A stretch of 64,000 nt of DNA from Phallusia mammillata (Eukaryota; Chordata; Ascidiacea; Phlebobranchia; Ascidiidae), in the NCBI GenBank assembly GCA_003260075.1, contig QLIY01000871.1, positions 1,129-65,128 on the forward strand, read 5' to 3'. Position 1 is the stretch's first letter, and every line of letters starts with the position of its first letter. Of this stretch, positions 1 to 9,200 are shown piece by piece. Made by a program: the position numbers and the translations under genes. The notes beneath the pieces were generated by a model that worked only from the letters and a program-made list of their open reading frames with translations, was not told the origin of the DNA and did not search any database.

Positions 1-2170
1 ATCATAAACATAAAGTGTTGCAGAAACTCAAAGTAACTTTATACCGTAAATAGTTAAATTCAAATTAATTTACATCCCTTCTCAATTTCTCCCCAAGCCA
101 TTATTTTTGTAAAACTGAGTGTAGCGACACAAATGAAAGTAAATTCCTAAAAACAGCTTTCTATTTGATTGAGAACCGCTGTTATACACCAATATACTGG
201 CTCTGATTTTTTTGCTCAGATTATTCAAAACCGTGAATAGTGTACCTAAGATTACTCGTCCTCTTTGTACACTCTTACGCGTCATTCTCTAGGCGCCGTT
301 CTTACAAGCGCTTCCGCATACATTTACTTAAATCTGTGCGCGTTTGCGGACACGAACCGTATTGAATACATCAAACGTTGTGCGTTTTCTGCGCAATTTT
401 GCTGCAAAACATTGGTTAGTCCCATGTACAGGAGCTAGTAATTTCTCAGTGCGTATATAATTTTTCCAGCTCTGAGTGCGTTTGTTGTTGGTTTTAGAAT
501 ATTTCATCTGACATTTGTTTCGAAATTTGTGATGCTTAAGCATTTGGTAATCAGTTCTTAAATTTAAACTATTTTATATTAGTAATCTGACAAATTATTG
601 CGGAGTTGTTCGCCATTTGTTGATTTACCCTTCTGACTGGTGGTTTCCACCTTTCTTGTACTCAACACCACTACCAACGCCCGTTTAATACAATGTCCAC
701 AATCCAAAACAATACTGTATAGTGTATATAGTGCTTTGTAACTTTATTTACAAATAAACTGAGGTGCAAAATGATTCGTTTTTTTTATAAATTCTTGTTT
801 GGCAATTTATCGTGAAAGATTTCTGACAAACCTATTCCTTACTGTATTTTGACACTGGACCGACAACAAAGCATTACACATTTTTCATGAACGCATCGTT
901 AAGGTAAATCGCCTTAATTTCATAGAGTCCTTGTAAATGACCTACCCTACTAACCACAAGCATTATTAAAGATATTCCAAAAAAATACTTTAAACTGAAA
1001 TTACAATTATATAATGTTATTAATATAACCTTAATTTTTATACTCAAACAACATTAACAAAAACAGGATAGGAAAAGTTACGAAAGAATATTGACCCTTT
1101 TTGAAAGTTTTAGTAATGCTTTATTCTGAAATACACGTATTTAAAACGCAAAAGATAAAATCACCCAGCTCGTTGCTTGGTTGATAAAGACTATATTGGA
1201 CATTATGTCCCTAGATTTGAGTTCATGAAAAGCATTTTAAGATATATATATATATATATGTATATCTGGCCTTAACAGCATAATGTTATGCAGTTCATGT
1301 GGCCCTCAGGACTAAGTAGGTTTCCCACCACTGCCCTAGGATTATGCGCCGACTCATTGCGACACGTCGAAGAAACACATTTAATTAGTAGCTCATTACT
1401 CCCACCAAGCGATGCAATTGTAATTGTATTTGTATTAGTGGATGAATTCTGCCTGAAACGCAATTGCTTTGTGTTGCATTGTTCGACGCAAAGCTGTATA
1501 TTTTATTGGCGTGCTCATTGTAAAGTACACATAAAAAAAACTAACTTAACTTGTAGACCAGGATCTATCATGATAGGTATTAACCATATGCTAAAGCCTT
1601 ACAATTACGTGAAATACCGAATCACAAATGTAAGTCAGCTTTAGTTCCAAAATCGTTAAAGCTTAGTAGCAGTTTGGCAATGAATTCAGCTTCAAGCAAG
1701 TCGAAAAAGTATATAAACAACGGTACTGGCAGTGGCTCCAATGTGGACACGAGGATAGAGTGGAAAATAATCTATTAAATTAAATCAAGAGAACGATGCA
1801 TATCCACTTGCGATAACCCTTAATTCTGTGCATACCGAAAGTAACTGATTACGCCACAATGGAAAAATGTTTCTAGTGGCCCCACACTCGAGGTCCCCTA
1901 GAACACAGCTCGGGGCCCCGTTAAGAACCATTGGTCCAACACATTTTTAAACTTTGCACATGATAAACGCAACGAATGAGATTATATATAACTGTCATTA
2001 AAATGTGTGTCGTTAATACCGATGAAACCTTTAAAATCTCAGATTGGGAATGACTACAAAGTTCAAATGAAACGATTATAAAGGTTTGGCTGTCAATTTG
2101 ATGCTTTGTTTTTGCAAACTAGTTTTGGACATTTTTTAAGCCACTAGTAGTGGTAAAGAGCAGTTTTTAA
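1..2170. other. no gene recognised
   Basis: AT-rich sequence with only short unrelated open frames. A (TA)n tract lies at 1242-1264. 1873-1930 has 'ggccccacactcgaggtcccc', a possible relic of a hAT-like repeat related to 20570-20640. No splice-supported exon seen. Confidence 0.5.
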
Positions 2171-2244
2171 TACAATGCTTTGGAAGAATATGCTGTCGGA
2201 TTTGTCGAGCGCTATTTCCAGTTGGCCAAAATTTGCCAAAATAA

Positions 2245-2335
2245 TGTGTTTTGTTAATCATGATACGAATGAGTCATCCAATGACACAGCAGGTAACGAT
2301 CACCTGCCAGGAAACCCAAGCTTTAAAACTTCACT
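2245..2335 (+). pseudogene. fragment similar to the GPCR GAIN exon
   Basis: The stretch reads ESSNDTAGNDHLPGN and is nearly identical in DNA to 21253-21294 within the adhesion GPCR gene (SSNDTAGNDQLQGN). No splice sites or longer homology were found around it. It looks like a fragment copied from the GPCR or a paralogue. Confidence 0.5.
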
Positions 2336-2470
2336 CTGCCTGTGCCATTTCGAAACTTTCATTTTAGTTTTTTTTTAGTGGTTCCTATGAATAGTGCAAA
2401 TTTAGTAATTATTCTTTTTAAAAAAACAGCAGGTTTCGACGCACACACACACACACACACTTTTTTTCAT

Positions 2471-2620
2471 CTACATTCCAATTTGTTTAAAATTTTGATC
2501 TTGGGAAGTTTTGCCCCATACAAGGTAACCAGCACCGATCATTACAGCCGCCATAAAAACAAACATCACAAGTTGAAAGATGTTAATACAAATGTGTGTG
2601 AGAGCATTTGTATCTTTGTG
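2471..2620 (-). CDS. possible last exon: transmembrane helix and short tail
   Basis: After a TTGGACAG acceptor the frame reads ...NIFQLVMFVFMAAVMIGAGY, then LVWGKTSQDQNFKQIGM and TAG. About 20 hydrophobic residues with a charged tail are what a ZP precursor needs at its C terminus. The phase from exon 3293-3185 does not match this acceptor, so another small exon would be required or the call is wrong. Confidence 0.4.
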   Translation of the reverse strand, partial: HKDTNALTHICINIFQLVMFVFMAAVMIGAGYLVWGKTSQDQNFKQIGM

Positions 2621-3184
2621 CTGTCCAATAATAATGTTAAACTAAGTTACTACTAACATTGCACAATGCTAAGCCAGCAAGCGTCTTATTACATAATCGA
2701 CCTGGTTCTCAATACTTTTTAGTGAGACAAGGCGAAGACAAAAATATCAGTCTTTGAAGGGATTCCAACCCTCGCAACAATATTATCCAGTAGTTAACAT
2801 TGTTTGGTTTTCGAAATTAACTTCAATTTTATGAAAATGGAAACGAAACTAAAGTCAGGCGTCAAACCAAGCAAATATACGTTTAACTTGGCTAAATAGT
2901 TAACGCAATAGACTTGTGTTAAAAATCATCTCGGATCTGAACCTGCTCCGGTCACACAGGCAGCTCTACCACAGACCATCGTGGGCAAAACGCATTTGAA
3001 CAAACAAACTAAATCTCCCAGGCATATAAATATCTCGCTAAAAGTAACGAATTTTTTTACAAATGAATGTCTGAGCCGTTTGACTTTAAAATGCAACAAC
3101 TTGCTTCGTTGAAACACGGGCAGTATTTTGTTTTGAATTAAGTTGATATGTACGAAAAAAAGAGTTTAACTATTTGTTTGTTAC

Positions 3185-3293
3185 CTTGCATAGGCAAATA
3201 CTTGGTAGTTTGTAAGATATGCACTGGCCCTGCAGAAAGTCGTTGATTGCGTCGATTTTTGTCAACAGATCGTCTTTTTTTCCCACCACACAA
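3185..3293 (-). CDS. cleavage-site exon after ZP domain
   Basis: The exon begins LCGGKKRRSVDKNRRNQR. KKRR-Ser is a furin-type dibasic site in the place where ZP precursors are normally cut. The exon is 109 nt, ending in phase 1 at GTAACA. I could not join the following exon with confidence. Confidence 0.75.
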
Positions 3294-6200
3294 CTGCAAT
3301 TAAGTTTATTATTATTTTTTGTTTCATGAACATACATATGATTAAAGATAAACCAATAAGTTAATTAGAATCTAAAAAACACTAAGACATATCGTGTTCT
3401 TTCTCTGTTTATTTCGACATAAGCAAACTTATTGAAGAATAAATAACCAAATGTAATTTAAATGGCAGATTGATTGTGAGCATAACACAACAAACAAACT
3501 CAACTCACCTGTCCAGGGCATTGTCCAGTTGAGTTTTGGCATACGGTCACGTCGCAGTGGATGTAGATAAATTGTTCTGCGTCGGTAAAGTTTGTCCACA
3601 CAAAGCTCATCAGCTTGAACGTTGCAAAGTTGGATTCGTAATTTCTGATAAACATCTTCGCGTCGGCAGCCTCGCCTCCACTGGGTGGAGCAATGCATCT
3701 AACAATATTCACATAAATGTAAGCAAGTTGAAATAGAATGTTCCGTTCAATTTTATGAAAAGCAAGAGCAAATCAAACACAAGTACTGCTTACCCGCTTA
3801 CTACAACCGGGTAATTCGGCAAACCACTGGAGTTTTCAACGCGTGTCGCCCAACAGTCTTTAAGCTGCATACAAAATTGTACCAAAATCAAATGTGCAAA
3901 CTCTATGGCAGCTAAATACAACATAGGAATAAAAACTCGATTAGTTTTACAATTTTAAAATCTTTACTCAAGCAAATCGACAAAAACCTTGATTTGAATG
4001 AATGCTACACATAAGTAGCCTAATGTAACGAGTGTAAGTTGCATTTTTTTTGTAAAAAACCAACTACAATTCATTAATATTTGTTGTCTCAGTGCTTTAC
4101 CTGCACAATGAAGTCATCGTTGTTTGAAAACATTTCAACAAGTTTAACTTCAGCAAAAATGTTGTTAGGCACAGTGACTTCCCCGGGCAAGCTCTCATTG
4201 AAGTGTTCGTTGGTGAAAAAATTTAGCGCAACATCAAAGTTTCCTGTATTCTGAGCTGAAATTTCAGCGGATCTGCAAACAGTTTGCATATATCAAAAAT
4301 GCATGGGAATGTTTTTATAATATTGTCAAACACCTTACAGTTTTTCTGTAGCCTATCTGTACATTTCGGACGTTTAAGACAAAGAAGAAAATGAGTACAA
4401 CAAAGAAGTAACAACAATACATTCAACATTTTTGCAATTGTATAACTTGTTGTATTACGTATTAGATTTGTCATGTGCCATAGTACTGGATAAGAATCGT
4501 CACAGTTTATTCGTGCTGCTATGCAGCGATCCTGCTAAAACGGATTAGAACGAAACAAACACTTTTTGCGTTCACGCTTATACCTAACTGCACTTTCGCC
4601 GTCATGGACGCTGCACTTTCGCCGTCTTGTTCTTGCAAAAACTCGAAAGAATTTCAATTGCCAACAAAAAATTGCCAACAAAAGGACGGACCGTGCCACT
4701 GTGCTCTGTCATGTGTCACATGACGTTTGACGTGTGCAGTGTGTTAGTTTTTGCCTCCTTACTCGATTTGTGGTATGACGTTAGAAGACGAGAGAAGAAC
4801 GTTCGCGTCAAATACACAAGTCACATTGAGCTTGTTTTGAACGTCGCGTTGGATCACGGCAGTGGACGGAGCTAGAAACCGCCAGATCAGGAAAGACACT
4901 GACACTATGTCGTTCTCAATCTGTAAACACAAAAAATGTACGTAAACATTCTCAATACAAAAAAGTTTACTCAACAAAACAATGGTAAATCTTTATTTTA
5001 TTGGAGCGATAAATTCAAATACATTTCATCTTTACTAACTATCTTTTTTCATTGTTCAAAAAATGCAACCGATGATTTGTCTGAGCGTTGTCAATCATTT
5101 TATGCAGCGTCAATATGTAAAAACGCATTTTACCTTATAGGCACCTTCACACTGACCGATGTCAAACACTAACACCGGGTCTGGCCCCGTGACCTTGCAG
5201 TTGTCATTAAGTTGAGAAAGGGGAGTTTCCCTGTCCAGCGCGATGTAAAGTGTGTCACCGAATTCATAGTCTAATGCAGTGGTTCTCAACCTTTTATGTT
5301 TGCGGACCGGTAAACTTCTAAAACAAATTTTGCGGACCGGTGGGCTTTTAAATCAAGATAAAAATATCTGTTGAAATCATACGTGTTAAACGCGGTTCAT
5401 ACGTGTAAACGTGTTAAACACGGTTAACGATTTCTCTGCCTTCAACATCTTGCGTTTTGCAATTGTGATATAAAATTGTAATATATTTGGCGGACCGGAC
5501 CGGCGGTTGAGAACCACTGGTCTAATGTGTTCTGTTCATCAGCTGTTACCCTGCGAATAGCAACTAAACAACACTCGTAATGCAGCAGCCTACTAAAAGA
5601 ACAACACATTTTAGCAATTATATCATATTTTTGCTGTTGTTGAGTTGCGTTTTGTTGTTATTAATTAGCTTGGTGAAAGAGACCCGATCGCTTTAAAACC
5701 AAATTGGAAATACCAATACGTAATGGAGCGAAGAGCGGGGGCTGTGAAGGGTATTACATAGCGGAGACAATAGACTTTATATGTATACGTTTTGCTCAAT
5801 GAGTAGGGGGGGGGGGCTTTAAAACCAAACTGGAAATACCAATACGCAATGGAGCGAAGAGCGGGGGCTGTGAAGGGTATTATATAGCGGAGACAATAGA
5901 CTTTATATGTATACGTTTTGCTCAATGAGTAACGAAACTGGATTTCGAACTATTTGGTTGGAAAGTATGAAATTATTATCCAATTCTTCCTTTTTTATTC
6001 CTTTGAAGGCTATATTTTAATTGTACAACCGAAGGTCTTGTGCGATGTCTAAAAACACCATGCCAAAAATCAAATTTTTGAAGTAACCTAATCATTGCTA
6101 ATCTCTTAAGGTTTATTAATGTTACATCAATCAAAAAACAAAAAAGAAAAACTTACGGGATGGTCAAACCTTCAGTCTGGCACACTCTCATTGATTGTTC

Positions 6201-9200
6201 CGTTCCTACAAAAAACAATGCATTACTTTTAGTTAGCTTACCCTTTTGAACCAAATAACAAGATTGATTAAATTTTCTGCATTTCCGCATTGCATAGATA
6301 AAGTTTTGCTTCAGCACATTTCACTAAACTTGTGTTTCAAAACTATTTTTGTCGTTTTCCACAAGAAGCATCTAATGGGTTTCTTTTTCTCTTTTTCACA
6401 ACCCAAAAAATTGAAGCTCGTTGCCACTGAATTGACAAAACGACAAATAATGAACATGATATGGTGCAAATCAAATTAATATAATCTTATTTACTTTAGG
6501 GGGGGGGGGGGGGGAACTTTTGAAAATGTACTTAACACATGTATTGTCAGATTTGTTTTTTTTTGTCATTTGCTTTTTGAAATTGCACCAACCTGAGGGA
6601 AGGTTGACCGTCGTATTAAATCCCTGCTGAGCACCGAAATTATCACTGACAAAGATAAGAGTAAGATTTGTTGCAGTAACTGTGTGATTAAATCCTCCAC
6701 CATAATCTCCAGTCAATCTTTCTACATTTCCTTGGTCGTCTTTAAACTGAAAATAATTTCACACCAGTGATCAAGTGTAAAAGATGCTGGTAAAAATCGG
6801 GGGTGCATAAGGCCCGGCAAAGCAGACAAATTATGAGGTCGCAAAAACATCTGGGGTTGGTTAATGGATTAAAACTGTTTTTTCAGAAATTTGGGTTTAA
6901 TAACCGCTCTGACTATTTCGAGTGCCTGGAGAGTTTGTTAGCAGCTTTGTAACCATTGGGAACACATACTAAACAAACAACAGTTAGGACATGATTGCCC
7001 TCAAATTAATCTCTATCTACGAGTGAATAAATAAGAATTTTATCTACGAGTGAATAAAAGTTTTTTCAGAAATTTGGGTTTAATAACCGCTCTGACTATT
7101 TCGAGTGCCTGGAGAGTTTGTTAGCAGCTTTGTAACCATTGGGAACACATACTAAACAAACAACAGTTAGGACATGATTGCCCTCAAATTAATCTCTATC
7201 TACGAGTGAATAACTAAGAATTTTTCTAGATTTTTAAGCAACGGTAAAATGGATGTCTTTGAGTAGTTTAGTTAGATAATCAAAACAAAAATACTGTTGG
7301 TAAAATGGCGATCTGTGTGAGTCAATAGGGAAAAAGTTGTGCACAGTTGGTTTATATAGAAGTTTTATTTGGAGCCAGACATTTCAAAATAGGTTCGGCT
7401 TTTGTGTCAATAAAACATGTTTGATTCGAACCTGACTGCAATCTCAGCCACCTGGTGTTAATTAATTGGAAAATCCAAACTCGGGGAAAACTGGGGCTTG
7501 ATTAAAACCTGGTTTAGTCTGTTTGACTCTGATTTGGAATTTTAACACAAATAACCACTCACTCACGTATAAAAAGTCAAAGGCATTCTCGATGGAAAAA
7601 GTGGAGAAACACCAAAGAGGCGCTGCTTTCCAACAGAAATCTCCAAACACAACTGAACAAAGGGGGGGGGGTAGGTATTCTCGATGGAAAAAGTGGAGAA
7701 TTGAAACACGAAAGAGGCGCTGCTTTCCAACAGAAATCTCCAAACACAACTGAACAAAACTGGGTAGTTACTCGGAAAGTTTGGAGACTGTAGGTTATAA
7801 ACCGGGCCGGTAGCATCTTCCCCGCACAAGTAGCTAAAATACATCAAAGTTTCATAGGAGCTGTCGTGCTTAATTTCAAATGCACAATAAGCGTTAGTTA
7901 TTTGATAGTTCAACTGCACACAGTACAGCCGGTTAAAACAACGTTGGGTGTTAATCGGTTACTCAGGTACTTAACCATATGCATAAGCACATCTAACCTT
8001 AATGTTCTGTCACCGGTTTCACTGATGATACTAAACTAAATGCAATTCTTTGCCTGTAGTAACTAAAAAGAACACACAATAAACTTATTATCTTGACTCC
8101 AAATTCATAAACTTAAGAGAATGGCCAAGTTCAAGAATTGACTTTTCAGAATTGCACAGAAATAAACGTTTTGGAAAACTTGTTTAATTTCACTTACCAG
8201 CGTGCATAACAATTTTTAGTGCTTCCGTTGTAAGGTTTGTGACACAAGATATGTAAGCCTCCACCTTCCAACGTTCCAGCCAATGTACCTTGGTCGTCGG
8301 ATCCCTCGTAAACCTAGATCAAATACAATGAGGCTAATGGGTAAAAGTTAAACATTAATGGCCATTTTTTAAATTACGACGTAAACCTCGTCAGTTTAAG
8401 TCAATTCAAAAATACAATAAAAATGTGGCCGAGTAAAAAGTCAAGGCTAAAATAAGCCTGTTTTGTTCAAAACCAAATTTCGAACTTGTTCCGAAAACCA
8501 CGTTGTTTTAATTAGTTAAAAGAGGGTCATTTTGGTTCGTTACGATATTCGTCTAATCGAGGTAAACGTTTTATATGCGCACATCTGCCATACCAACTGT
8601 TTTTCCTGGATAAAATATCGATAAAAAATTGATCAACGGCTAGCAATACGAAAAAATATGTAGGGAGCTCGAAAGTGGACTCATTGTGCGCAAAATGTCC
8701 GTCCTAGAGGTTAAAAAGAAATGCACCAACAATATTTTGTGTACCAAAGTCAAAGGCTATACTCACTTTAATGTAAAAGCATATAGAGCCAATAAATGAT
8801 AAGCTGCAGACAGTGGGGGGGGGGCAACGTTGTTTAATGTTTTAATTAGTTAAAAGAGGGTCATTTTGGTTCGTTACGATATTCGTCTAATCGAGGTAAA
8901 CGTTTTATATGCGCACATCTGCCATACCAACTGTTTTTCCTGGATAAAATATCGATAAAAAATTGATCAACGGCTAGCAATACGAAAAAATATGTAGGGA
9001 GCTCGAAAGTGGACTCATTGTGCGCAAAATGTCCGTCCTAGAGGTTAAAAAGAAATGCACCAACAATATTTTGTGTACCAAAGTCAAAGGCTATACTCAC
9101 TTTAATGTAAAAGCATATAGAGCCAATAAATGATAAGCTGCAGACAGTGCACACTGTTTCGACCTATAAGGTCTCATCAGTGCAGCTGGTGACGAGAGAT

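Noticed and set aside
1288..1644. 118-codon plus-strand frame
   Set aside because: No recognisable domain, no signal of splicing, and overlapped by open frames on the other strand.
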